A stretch of 11,297 bases of DNA from Ignavibacteriales bacterium (GCA_020059785.1 JAGVBL010000370.1:1-11297), one strand, 5' to 3'; shown: positions 1 to 6,964, counted from the first letter of the stretch. Program-made: numbers and translations. The notes: generated by a model from the letters alone, not told the origin.

Positions 1-198
1 CCCTTCAAGTTGTTTCAAATCTTCAAATCGCAATCCATAGAAAGACTTATTTCCTCCATGAACTTTTGAATATCTTATATAAATCCTTAATGCACCTTCG
101 CCTAAATCAAATAAAGATAAGCTATTATTTAACTTTTTTGGATTTCCATATCTCTTAGTTAGTTCATTGACAAATGATATTTTTTTTTGATTTGGCAT
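1..198 (-). CDS. Partial unidentified protein, N-terminal 66 residues; cut by the left edge
   Basis: An open frame runs from an ATG at 198 to the window edge without a stop, giving 66 residues. It starts MPNQKKISFVNELTKRYG and contains IRYSKVH (about 41-47), a GGNKSFYGLR stretch (48-57) and EDLKQLEG at the edge. It is soluble, basic at the start, with no signal peptide or membrane segment. The IRYSK...FYGLR..DLKQLEG pattern resembles, from memory only, the N-terminus of hypothetical proteins annotated near HNH or other restriction-type nucleases; no catalytic residue is visible, so I assign no function. No clear SD precedes the ATG, so the start is tentative. It lies downstream of korB on the same strand, 106 bp from its stop. 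Codon use is AT-rich like the rest of the window. That it is a real gene is fairly likely; what it does is unknown. Confidence 0.55.
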   Translation of the reverse strand, partial: MPNQKKISFVNELTKRYGNPKKLNNSLSLFDLGEGALRIYIRYSKVHGGNKSFYGLRFEDLKQLEG

Positions 199-237
199 TT
201 ACTTTTATTCAATTAAGTATCATAAGTATTTCACTAA

Positions 238-253
238 TTAGTTTTAAAACTAA
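238..253. promoter_or_regulatory. Perfect 16-bp palindrome, candidate operator
   Basis: TTAGTTTTAAAACTAA is identical to its own reverse complement. It lies in the 106-bp gap between the korB stop and the start of the left-edge gene, about 40 bp upstream of that gene's ATG, where an operator could sit. It has only two G/C pairs and no T-run, so it is unlikely to be an intrinsic terminator. I found no second copy in the other gaps. A chance palindrome in AT-rich DNA is possible. Confidence 0.3.
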
Positions 254-304
254 CTCGCATAATAATCAAAAACAACTAAAATACTTTTTACTAAACACTT
301 ATCA

Positions 305-1345
305 CTAATTTACTTCCCATGTTGTTGTAGAGAACATTAATCTTTCGTAAGTACCCACTCCCTTTTGAGATTGTACATGTTCAATTTGCTTCATGTAATC
401 GCCATCGTAAGTCGGTTTGTTATACTGTCTAAACACACCAACAGGGGTCGGGAATCCGGGCAGATCCGATAAACGGGCTAAAATAAATCCACGGGTTGGA
501 TTATCGTCAAACTCATCATGAACCCAGCAATCATTAATGGAATGTTTACCATCGTTAAGATCAATAACTACAGGATTAATTCCATCCAGTTTAATGCCCT
601 TATCTTTATTAGCACCGAACACTAAAGGTTTATTATGTTCTAATACAATTACATTTTCTGGTTTAGTCTCTTTTTCAGTCAGATGGAAATAAGCGCCATC
701 ATTGAATATCGGACAATTCTGATACACTTCAATAAATGCAAGACCCTTATGTTTGGATGCACGTGTTAGCATTTCCTGCATATGTTTCGGATCTCTATCC
801 ATTGTTCTTGCAATAAAGGTAGCGCCGGCACCATCAGCAAGTTTAATTGCATTAAACGGCCAATCGACTGTTCCATACGGAGATGATTTTGTTACTTTCC
901 CTTTTTCTGAAGTTGGTGAATACTGACCTTTTGTTAAACCATAAATTCTATTATTGAATAACAAAATTTTCAGGTCAACATTTTTTCTGCACGCATGTAT
1001 AAAATGATTTCCACCAATACTTAACATATCACCATCGCCGGTAGCAACCCATACCTGTAAATTTTTATTTGCAAGTCTAACTCCGGTTGCAATAGCAGCA
1101 GCCCGTCCATGGATTCCATGAAATCCATATGTACTCATGTAATAAGGAAACCGGCTTGAACATCCGATACCGGAGACCCAAACAATATTTTCCTTTTTCT
1201 CGCCAAAATCAGGCGAAGTTCTTTGAACCTGAGCAAGAATCGAATAATCGCCGCAACCGGGGCACCATTTAACATCAATATCCGATGAAAAATCTTTGGC
1301 TGTATATTTAACTCCAGTTGCTAATTGATCTATTTTATTTTCCAT
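305..1345 (-). CDS. korB: 2-oxoglutarate (2-oxoacid):ferredoxin oxidoreductase, beta subunit
   Basis: Beta subunit of a thiamine-diphosphate (TPP) and iron-sulfur enzyme that interconverts 2-oxoglutarate + CoA and succinyl-CoA + CO2 with ferredoxin, in the cytoplasm. Numbered from the chosen start (346 residues), it shows CPGCGD (Cys28, Cys31), a third cysteine in GIGCSS (Cys62) and a fourth in QNCPIF (Cys211), the pattern of the single [4Fe-4S] cluster of this subunit. The TPP/Mg motif is GDGD at 103-106 closing with NN at 131-132. Length is normal for two-subunit KorB. An upstream in-frame ATG at 1366 would add 7 residues, but the ATG at 1345 has GGAGG five bases before it, so I chose that. 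It overlaps korA by 11 bp, suggesting translational coupling. Family members also use pyruvate or other 2-oxoacids, so substrate is inferred. Confidence 0.93.
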   Translation of the reverse strand: MENKIDQLATGVKYTAKDFSSDIDVKWCPGCGDYSILAQVQRTSPDFGEKKENIVWVSGIGCSSRFPYYMSTYGFHGIHGRAAAIATGVRLANKNLQVWVATGDGDMLSIGGNHFIHACRKNVDLKILLFNNRIYGLTKGQYSPTSEKGKVTKSSPYGTVDWPFNAIKLADGAGATFIARTMDRDPKHMQEMLTRASKHKGLAFIEVYQNCPIFNDGAYFHLTEKETKPENVIVLEHNKPLVFGANKDKGIKLDGINPVVIDLNDGKHSINDCWVHDEFDDNPTRGFILARLSDLPGFPTPVGVFRQYNKPTYDGDYMKQIEHVQSQKGVGTYERLMFSTTTWEVN

Positions 1346-3176
1346 TTTTTCCTCCGAGTACTTCATAAATTTTATTTTCGATTTCAGCTACCTTGAATGG
1401 CTGTCCTTTAACTTTATTAAACTGAATTGCATCCATCAGGAATGTACTTCTAATAATTGTAGCCATTTGACCTTTATTCATTTCAGGGATAAGAATTTTC
1501 TTAAAGTTTTTCAGTACATCACCAAGATTTTTAGGAAACGGGTGAATATATCTAAGGTGAAGATGAGAAGCTTTATAACCTTCTGCGGCAGCTTTTCTAA
1601 TGCCTTCTTTAATTGCGCCATAAGTACTTCCCCAGCTTAGAATCAATAATTCACCGCTCTTATCTCCTTCTACTTCGGCGTCAGGAACAACAGTCTGGAC
1701 TTTTTCGATCTTAGCTTTTCTATTATTAATCATTATTTCATGATTCTCTGGTTCATAGCTGATGTTGCCGTAAACATCTTTCTTTTCCAATCCGCCAATT
1801 CTATGTTCCAAACCCGGAGTTCCTGGAATTGCCCATGGGCGGACAAGATTTTCATTACGCAGATAAGGATAAAATCCTTCCGGATTTTTTCTAAACTCAA
1901 AATTGAATTTTGGTAGTTCATCAAAAGCAGGAATCTTCATCGGTTCGGATCCGAATGCGAGGTAACCATCTGTTAATAGAATAACCGGGGTCATAAATTC
2001 AACAGCAATTTTTGCCGCTTCAACAGAAGCATAGAAACAATCAACAGGACTTTTAGCAGCCATAACAACAACGGGTGCTTCACCATGTCTTCCGTACATA
2101 GCTTGTAATAAATCTGCCTGTTCAGTTTTTGTTGGTAACCCTGTACTTGGTCCGCCTCTCTGAACATTAACAATCGCAATGGGCAATTCAGTAATTACAG
2201 CAAGCCCTATTGCCTCGGTCTTAAGTGATAGTCCGGGTCCGGATGTTGTAGTGAGTGCTAATGAACCAGCAAAAGCAGCACCAATTGCAGATGCAATTCC
2301 GGCTATTTCATCTTCCGCCTGAAAAGTAACAACGCCAAAATCTTTATACTTACTAAGTTCCTGTAAAATTTCTGATGCAGGTGTAATTGGATAAGAACCT
2401 AAGAAAAGTGGAATTCCAGCTCTTAAAGAAGCGGCAACAAAACCAAGTGCAACTGCTTCGTTACCGGAAACATTTCTATAAACTCCTTTAGGAAGTTTTG
2501 CCGGTTTTACATCATACCGTGTTGTAAAGATTTCCGTCGTTTCACCATAATAAAATCCGGATTTCAACGCTCTCTGATTTGCTTCGAGAATTTCAGGTTT
2601 CTTTTTAAATTTAGATTCGAGCCATTGTAAAGTTTTTTCAATTGGTCTATTATATAACCAGTACATTAAACCAAGAGCAAAAAAGTTTTTACATTTATCT
2701 TTTTCTTTAGGCGAAAGGCTTAAACCTTCTAAAGCGGTAACCGTTAATTTTGTTAATTCAACCGGTACAACATTAAATCCGGAAAGCGAGCCGTCTTCAA
2801 GTGGACTAACATCATAATTAGCCAGCTTAAGATTTTTTAGATCGAATGAATTTGTATTTATAATTATTGTAGCATTCGGTTTAAGGTCCTTCAAATTAAC
2901 TTTTAGAGCAGCCGGATTCATGGCAACTAAAACATCGGGTGAATCACCGGGAGTTTGAATATCATTACTACTGAAGTGTATCTGGAACCCGCTAACACCG
3001 GCAAGAGAACCGGCGGGGGCACGTATTTCTGCCGGGAAATCTGGAAGTGTTCCAACGTCAGTACCCAAACTTGCAGTTGTATCTGTAAACTGTGAACCTG
3101 TTAATTGCATTCCATCGCCGGAATCTCCGGCAAATCTTACTGTAACATCCTCAATTACTTGAACTTGTTTTGCCAT
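1335..3176 (-). CDS. korA: 2-oxoglutarate (2-oxoacid):ferredoxin oxidoreductase, fused gamma-alpha subunit
   Basis: Large subunit (613 residues) partnering KorB. Residues about 12-205 form the gamma domain, with RFAGDSGDGMQLTG at 14-27. Residues about 235-490 form the alpha domain with YPITPASEI (262-270), TTTSGPGLSLKTE (309-321) and the QRGGPSTGLPTKTEQ segment (339-353). The C-terminal part (about 505-608) is the CoA-contacting transketolase-C-like domain, including LRYIHPFP (541-548). No delta-type ferredoxin domain or separate ferredoxin gene is seen nearby, so this is the two-subunit Kor architecture that uses an external ferredoxin. Such enzymes serve either the oxidative TCA cycle or reductive CO2 fixation; the sequence does not decide which. 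The start at 3176 has only a weak AAGAGA-like SD. The gene leads the korA-korB pair; 199 bp separate it from nadE. Substrate specificity is inferred from the closest family style. Confidence 0.93.
   Translation of the reverse strand: MAKQVQVIEDVTVRFAGDSGDGMQLTGSQFTDTTASLGTDVGTLPDFPAEIRAPAGSLAGVSGFQIHFSSNDIQTPGDSPDVLVAMNPAALKVNLKDLKPNATIIINTNSFDLKNLKLANYDVSPLEDGSLSGFNVVPVELTKLTVTALEGLSLSPKEKDKCKNFFALGLMYWLYNRPIEKTLQWLESKFKKKPEILEANQRALKSGFYYGETTEIFTTRYDVKPAKLPKGVYRNVSGNEAVALGFVAASLRAGIPLFLGSYPITPASEILQELSKYKDFGVVTFQAEDEIAGIASAIGAAFAGSLALTTTSGPGLSLKTEAIGLAVITELPIAIVNVQRGGPSTGLPTKTEQADLLQAMYGRHGEAPVVVMAAKSPVDCFYASVEAAKIAVEFMTPVILLTDGYLAFGSEPMKIPAFDELPKFNFEFRKNPEGFYPYLRNENLVRPWAIPGTPGLEHRIGGLEKKDVYGNISYEPENHEIMINNRKAKIEKVQTVVPDAEVEGDKSGELLILSWGSTYGAIKEGIRKAAAEGYKASHLHLRYIHPFPKNLGDVLKNFKKILIPEMNKGQMATIIRSTFLMDAIQFNKVKGQPFKVAEIENKIYEVLGGKNGK
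1351..1355 (-). promoter_or_regulatory. Ribosome binding site of korB, inside the korA coding end
   Basis: GGAGG on the minus strand lies five A residues before the ATG at 1345. It sits within the last codons of korA, where it encodes part of the Gly-Gly of LGGKNGK. It decides the korB start in favour of 1345 over the in-frame ATG at 1366 and fits coupled translation of the two subunits. Confidence 0.75.
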
Positions 3177-3375
3177 ATTATTTCTCTTAATTATATATTT
3201 TTTAGTTTTTTGCGTCCGTAAAAATAATTAATTCGAACCGAATATTAAATTAATTATTTCACCTAATAAGTGCTTAAAAATACAGAAATATAATGCAACT
3301 GCACCAATAATTGATCAGGGGAATTTTTTCTCTTTGATATAAAATACCTTAATAAAATCGAACAATTTTGATTAA
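3177..3375. other. AT-rich intergenic region between nadE and korA
   Basis: This 199-bp gap should contain the korA promoter and the end of the nadE transcript. It is very AT-rich with runs of T and A. I found no coding frame of note, no GC-rich hairpin with a T-run, and no -35/-10 pair with acceptable spacing on the minus strand. A TATAAT at 3190-3195 (minus) is too close to the korA start to leave room for its ribosome binding site. I see nothing else in it that I can support. Confidence 0.5.
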
Positions 3376-5016
3376 CTATTTCCGCCAACGCTGAACAATC
3401 GGGTATCTTCTTCCATATCCAAATGCTTTTGTAGAAACTCTTAAAACAGGTGGAGCTTGTTTCCTCTTAAATTCATTCATATCAACCATTCGCAATACTT
3501 TACTTACAATTTCAGGTTGTCCTATTTCATTTACAATTTCATTAAACTCTTTCTGATCTTCAAGATACATTTTAAGTATTCTGTCTAAGAGATCATAAGG
3601 AGGTAAAGAATCCTGGTCGGTTTGATTGGGACGTAACTCGGCAGAAGGGACTTTTTCTATAATTGCCTCGGGAATAATTTCTCCATTACGATTTATATAC
3701 TTTGCTAATTTATATACCTGAGTTTTATAAATATCGCCAATAACAGCAAGTGCACCAGACATATCGCCATACAGAGTTGCATAACCGGTGGCTAATTCCG
3801 ATTTATTTCCTGTAGCACATAAAAGGTATCCATGTTTATTCGAAAGAGCCATAAGATACATTCCGCGTATTCGCGATTGAAGATTTTCTTCAGTTAAATC
3901 TTCCGGCATATTGTTAAACGCCGGATAAAGAACATTAAGGACTTCCTTAAATACAGTCTGTATAGAAATCTTATGCGATTTTATTCCGAGTTTCGAGATC
4001 AGTTTAACAGAATCGTCAACACTTCCATCGCTCGAAAATTGAGACGGCATCATCACAGCAACAACATTTTCTTTTCCGAAGGCTCTTTCCGCTATATAAA
4101 CAACCAGAGCAGAGTCAATACCACCGCTAAGCCCGATTATTGCTTTACTAAATCCGGTCTTTGCACCATAATCCTTAAGCGCCATTATTAACGCATTTAA
4201 AACTTCTTCTTCAAAACACGTTTCAACTTCTTGAACCGGCTGATATTTTTCATTCGTATCAAAAACAAAATAATCTTCCTGAAATGATTTACCCAGTAAA
4301 CACAATTCACCACTTCTATTAAAACACATACTGCCCCCGTCAAAGATAAGTTCAGTTTGTGCGCCCACACAGCAGATATATGCAAGAGGAATCTTATCAT
4401 TTTTTGTTAAAACAGACAGCATTTGATAACGTTCTTTGCGTTTACCATAAGCATACGGACTTGCAGAAATATTGATGAGCAATGTTGCTCCGTTAGCTAT
4501 CTGCGTCTTAATAGGGTCGATTGGATATCTTCTATGCTTCCAGTAATCGGCATCATTCCAGATATCTTCGCAAATAGAAATTCCGAGATTCTCATTTCCG
4601 AATTTGTGAATATTTATTTCTTTAGCCGATTCAAAATATCTTACTTCATCGAAAACATCATAGTTGGGAATTAAAGTTTTACTTTGGACAAATTGGATTT
4701 TTCCATCATAACAGAGAAGGGCTGAATTATAAACGTTAGTACCGATTTTATCTTCATAGTCTTCTGTTATGGAACCGAATAATAATCCAATTGAATTTGT
4801 TTGAGAAGCAATTTCATTAGCAGTATTAATAACCTTTTCTCTAAATTCTTTTTTTTCAACCAGATCTAATGGAGGGTAACCGCACAAAAAGAGTTCGGGA
4901 AAGACAATAAGATCTGCCCCATCATTAATGCCTTTCTTGTAACCTTCCAGTATTTTCTCTTTGTTCCCTTTTAGATCTCCAATAATTGGATTTGACTGAC
5001 AGACAGATATTTTCAT
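3376..5016 (-). CDS. nadE: Glutamine-dependent NAD+ synthetase
   Basis: Cytoplasmic enzyme that amidates nicotinic acid adenine dinucleotide to NAD+ using ATP and ammonia released from glutamine. At 546 residues it is the two-domain bacterial form. The N-terminal nitrilase/glutaminase domain (about 1-260) carries the Glu-Lys-Cys triad: Glu41 in FPELFLCGYPP, Lys113 in QSKTLIPNYDVFDE, and Cys149 in GISICEDIW. The synthetase domain (about 270-546) has the ATP-pyrophosphatase P-loop SGGIDS (297-302), ATGNKSE (401-407) and GDIYKTQVY (427-435), then PSAELRPNQTDQDSLPPYD (457-475), all typical. No key residue is missing. The ATG at 5016 starts directly at the nitrilase strand MKISVCQSNP, as expected; the SD (AGAAAAG) is weak. 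It is transcribed divergently from the PspC operon across a 162-bp region. No intrinsic terminator was recognised after its stop. Confidence 0.96.
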   Translation of the reverse strand: MKISVCQSNPIIGDLKGNKEKILEGYKKGINDGADLIVFPELFLCGYPPLDLVEKKEFREKVINTANEIASQTNSIGLLFGSITEDYEDKIGTNVYNSALLCYDGKIQFVQSKTLIPNYDVFDEVRYFESAKEINIHKFGNENLGISICEDIWNDADYWKHRRYPIDPIKTQIANGATLLINISASPYAYGKRKERYQMLSVLTKNDKIPLAYICCVGAQTELIFDGGSMCFNRSGELCLLGKSFQEDYFVFDTNEKYQPVQEVETCFEEEVLNALIMALKDYGAKTGFSKAIIGLSGGIDSALVVYIAERAFGKENVVAVMMPSQFSSDGSVDDSVKLISKLGIKSHKISIQTVFKEVLNVLYPAFNNMPEDLTEENLQSRIRGMYLMALSNKHGYLLCATGNKSELATGYATLYGDMSGALAVIGDIYKTQVYKLAKYINRNGEIIPEAIIEKVPSAELRPNQTDQDSLPPYDLLDRILKMYLEDQKEFNEIVNEIGQPEIVSKVLRMVDMNEFKRKQAPPVLRVSTKAFGYGRRYPIVQRWRK

Positions 5017-5048
5017 GTATATCTTTTCTTTTTTCGAAAATTAGTTAA

Positions 5049-5058
5049 GACAATTGTC
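5049..5058. promoter_or_regulatory. Short palindrome in the nadE/PspC divergent region
   Basis: GACAATTGTC is a perfect 10-bp palindrome 33 bp upstream of the nadE start, in the 162-bp divergent region that must carry promoters for both directions. On the minus strand a TTGAAA lies next to it, but no good -10 follows at the right distance. Its place fits an operator for nadE, yet ten bases can be palindromic by chance. I do not match it to a known regulator. Confidence 0.2.
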
Positions 5059-5167
5059 ATTTCAAATAAATTCTGAGGTTATTTTATCAGTTATGCAGAA
5101 AATTATTAATTTCCGGTAGAAAACATTTTAGAAATCGACTCGTCTTAATAGCAGAACAAATTTTAAT

Positions 5168-5178
5168 GGGAGGGAAAG
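5168..5178 (+). promoter_or_regulatory. Strong ribosome binding site of the PspC-domain gene
   Basis: GGGAGGGAAAG directly precedes the ATG at 5179, with GGAGG five bases from the start. It fixes the start and is one of the best SD sequences in the window, which argues for an SD-using host. Confidence 0.7.
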
Positions 5179-5610
5179 ATGGAAAAGAGATTGTATCGCT
5201 CTCGTAAATGGCGGGTATTTGGCGGAGTTGCCGGTGGACTTGCTGAATATTTTAACCTCGATCCGATTCTAATGCGTGTAATCTTTGTAATTATAACACT
5301 CATTAATGGAATCGGGATACTTCTTTATATTATTCTGTGGATTGTAATGCCCGAAGTTCCATTTGAGGTTGCCTATAACGTAAATACAGATGGCGAAACT
5401 CAAAAACCGGAAGGAACAGAACCGAATTTATCTTCGATACACGTTAAATCCGAGGGTAAAGGAAGGATAGTTATTGGTTCTGTTTTAATTATTATCGGCG
5501 GGCTTTTCTTTCTAGAGAGATTAATTCCAAGTTTTGATTTTGAGGACTTCCTACCGGCAGTATTAATTATAATCGGTTTAGCATTGATCTGGAATTCAGT
5601 AAGAAAATGA
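5179..5610 (+). CDS. PspC-domain inner-membrane protein
   Basis: A small membrane protein of 143 residues. The N-terminal PspC domain (about 2-60) has the basic start KRLYRSRKWRVFGGVAGGLAEYF, seen as LYRS (5-8), FGGVAGGLAEYF (14-25) and DPILMRVIF (28-36), followed by a hydrophobic hairpin at 34-58. A polar linker (60-95) leads to a second hydrophobic unit, about 97-113 and 124-138, similar to the two-helix repeat of LiaI/LiaF-type proteins. In the phage-shock response PspC senses membrane stress and relays it to PspA or, in other lineages, to different partners; here no PspA gene is visible. It is first in a two-gene operon with 13 bp to the next gene, which codes for a toastrack-type protein, so the two probably act together in envelope stress. 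The domain call is sound; the cellular role is inferred from the family. Confidence 0.85.
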   Translation: MEKRLYRSRKWRVFGGVAGGLAEYFNLDPILMRVIFVIITLINGIGILLYIILWIVMPEVPFEVAYNVNTDGETQKPEGTEPNLSSIHVKSEGKGRIVIGSVLIIIGGLFFLERLIPSFDFEDFLPAVLIIIGLALIWNSVRK

Positions 5611-5623
5611 GGGAGAGAATAAA

Positions 5624-6529
5624 ATGAAAAGCGGACAATTGTTTTGGGGATTTTTTCTTCTATCAATCGGTTCTTTATTCTTACTTAATAAATATGATGT
5701 AATTTATACAGATTTTAGTTTCGTATGGGATTTATGGCCGTTAATATTCATCTTCTGGGGTGCGCTGGTAATATTTAAGAATTCACTTGTTAAACCGATT
5801 GTAAGTGCATTGTTTGGAATTTTTCTTGCAATAATATTTTTTGGATTTATAGCCAACATTTACACCGGTTTCCATTTCGATTTTGATTCATCCGACCGGG
5901 ATTTTATTTCTCAGAGTTATTCTGAAGATTTCAATGACTCAATAAAATCTGCTCAGCTTGAAATTAGAACCGGCGGTGGTACAATTGAAATAAAGGAACC
6001 AACCAATAAACTTGTTGATGCAAATGGATACGGAACATTGGCTGAATATGATTTTGTGACCGACATTCAAGATAATAATGCATATGTTGATTTCAATCTG
6101 AATAAAAAACATTTCGATTTGTTTGAAGGTAAATTGAAAAATCACCTTGAGATTATGTTGAATGATAATCCGGTTTGGGATTTCAAATTCAATTTTGGTG
6201 CTGCAAAAGCAAGGTTCGACCTTTCCCCTTATAAAGTAAAAAATGTTGACTTAAATACCGGTGCCGCTAATGTTAGATTTAAACTTGGCGATAAAGTCGA
6301 TTCAACGTTTGTTGATGTAGAGATGGGTGCAGCTAAACTTAAAATTGAAATACCGGAAAACTCCGGCTGTCAGGTTAAGGGTAAAATGGTATTAATGTCT
6401 CGCTCTTTATCTGGATTTGATAAGCTAGATAAAGGATATTACGAAACACCAAACTTTGAAAATGCACGGAAGAAAATTTTTATAAGAATCAACGGAGGAG
6501 TTTCATCTCTGAGCGTAAGCAAATATTAA
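5624..6529 (+). CDS. Membrane protein with LiaF-like/toastrack C-terminal domain
   Basis: 301 residues. The N-terminal 80 residues hold three probable membrane helices (about 6-21, 34-51, 58-80), the first two resembling the LiaI/LiaF-type hydrophobic unit. After an acidic stretch (84-106) comes a beta-rich soluble domain (about 107-300) with TGGGTIEIKE (116-125) and three spaced repeats GAAKARFDL (192-200), GAANVRFKL (213-221) and GAAKLKIEI (235-243), about 21-22 residues apart. This periodic glycine/beta pattern is that of the toastrack fold (LiaF/DUF2154/DUF4097 group). In Firmicutes LiaF restrains the LiaSR cell-envelope response; no histidine kinase is adjacent here. The start at 5624 has GAGGGAGAG upstream, overlapping the stop of the PspC gene. 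A role in envelope-stress sensing with its PspC partner is inferred; it might instead bind a ligand or scaffold. Confidence 0.75.
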   Translation: MKSGQLFWGFFLLSIGSLFLLNKYDVIYTDFSFVWDLWPLIFIFWGALVIFKNSLVKPIVSALFGIFLAIIFFGFIANIYTGFHFDFDSSDRDFISQSYSEDFNDSIKSAQLEIRTGGGTIEIKEPTNKLVDANGYGTLAEYDFVTDIQDNNAYVDFNLNKKHFDLFEGKLKNHLEIMLNDNPVWDFKFNFGAAKARFDLSPYKVKNVDLNTGAANVRFKLGDKVDSTFVDVEMGAAKLKIEIPENSGCQVKGKMVLMSRSLSGFDKLDKGYYETPNFENARKKIFIRINGGVSSLSVSKY

Positions 6530-6534
6530 TAATC

Positions 6535-6543
6535 GGGGGGGGG
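6535..6543 (+). repeat. Nine-base G homopolymer
   Basis: An uninterrupted run of nine G lies six bases after the toastrack-gene stop codon and before the terminator stem. Such a run is out of keeping with the AT-rich surroundings. It lies outside any coding frame here, so length change would alter only the 3' untranslated region. Homopolymer length may also be a sequencing uncertainty. Confidence 0.7.
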
Positions 6544-6557
6544 ATTGTTACTTAACC

Positions 6558-6603
6558 AAATCAAGGTCACGGTAATCTTAATATCATGATCTTGATTTTT
6601 TTT
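6558..6603 (+). terminator. Intrinsic terminator of the PspC-toastrack operon
   Basis: A 12-bp stem is formed by AAATCAAGGTCA (6558-6569) and TGATCTTGATTT (6587-6598), with one G-U wobble and a 17-nt loop, followed by eight T residues from 6596 to 6603. It reads as a plus-strand terminator. The 3' arm and T-run cover the last codons of the convergent alkyltransferase-like gene. On the minus strand the wobble becomes a C-A mismatch and no T-run follows, so it probably works in one direction. The AT-rich stem is weaker than a classical one. Confidence 0.65.
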
Positions 6604-6964
6604 GTTTCTTTTTGCGCCGTTCAAGTATTGGTGGAATCCATAGATGCTTTTGCATGATAACATTCCCATCATCATCAAACTCAACACCTTCACTCCTCAA
6701 CAATTCTTCCATTAAATTCGGATCGCCGAAATGTACCCTACCGGTTAGTGTACCATTCCTATTAACAACTCTATGACACGGCAAATTACTTTCCTGTGCA
6801 CCATTCAATGCCCAGCCAACAGTACGTGCAGAAGAACGTATTCCGCAAGCTTCTGCTATCAGACCGTAAGTAGTAACTTTTCCCTTAGGAATTTTTGCGG
6901 TTAGATCATAAACTTTATCAAAAAAGTCTTTCTTCTTCCTATCCGATTGTATTTTTCGTTTCAT
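6584..6964 (-). CDS. Small alkylguanine-DNA alkyltransferase family protein (MGMT DNA-binding domain only)
   Basis: About 126 residues, matching only the C-terminal DNA-binding/active-site domain of O6-alkylguanine-DNA alkyltransferase. Numbered from the ATG: FFDKVYDLTAKIPKGKVTTYG (about 14-34) opens the helix-turn-helix part, SSARTVGWAL (44-53) carries the arginine-finger helix, and LPCHRVVNRNG (61-71) keeps the acceptor cysteine Cys63. E. coli alkyltransferase-like protein YbaZ has Trp at that position, so this one could still transfer alkyl groups to itself, or act as a damage-binding factor for repair. The N-terminal domain of Ogt/Ada is absent. Both ends are lysine/arginine-rich (KRKIQSDRKKK; ERRKKKQKKSRS), a likely DNA-contacting addition. 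A GTG at 6967 is directly before the ATG and could also be used. It overlaps the glycosyltransferase end by 26 bp, is last in its operon, and its 3' end overlaps a convergent terminator. Confidence 0.88.
   Translation of the reverse strand: MKRKIQSDRKKKDFFDKVYDLTAKIPKGKVTTYGLIAEACGIRSSARTVGWALNGAQESNLPCHRVVNRNGTLTGRVHFGDPNLMEELLRSEGVEFDDDGNVIMQKHLWIPPILERRKKKQKKSRS

Noticed and set aside
3190..3195. TATAAT on the minus strand as the korA promoter -10 box
   Set aside because: Transcription would start about 7 bases before the ATG and exclude the ribosome site; no -35 lies at a proper distance.
4423..4674. Plus-strand open frames opposite nadE (also at 3973-4191)
   Set aside because: Antisense to conserved NadE domains, with no family resemblance and composition expected of a reversed coding strand.
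5054..5085. TTGTCA followed by TATTTT as a plus-strand promoter for the PspC operon
   Set aside because: The spacing is about 20 bp and the -10 match is weak, which is not better than chance in AT-rich DNA.
5400..5666. Minus-strand frame of 88 residues across the PspC/toastrack junction
   Set aside because: It is antisense to two recognised genes and shows no motif or ribosome site.
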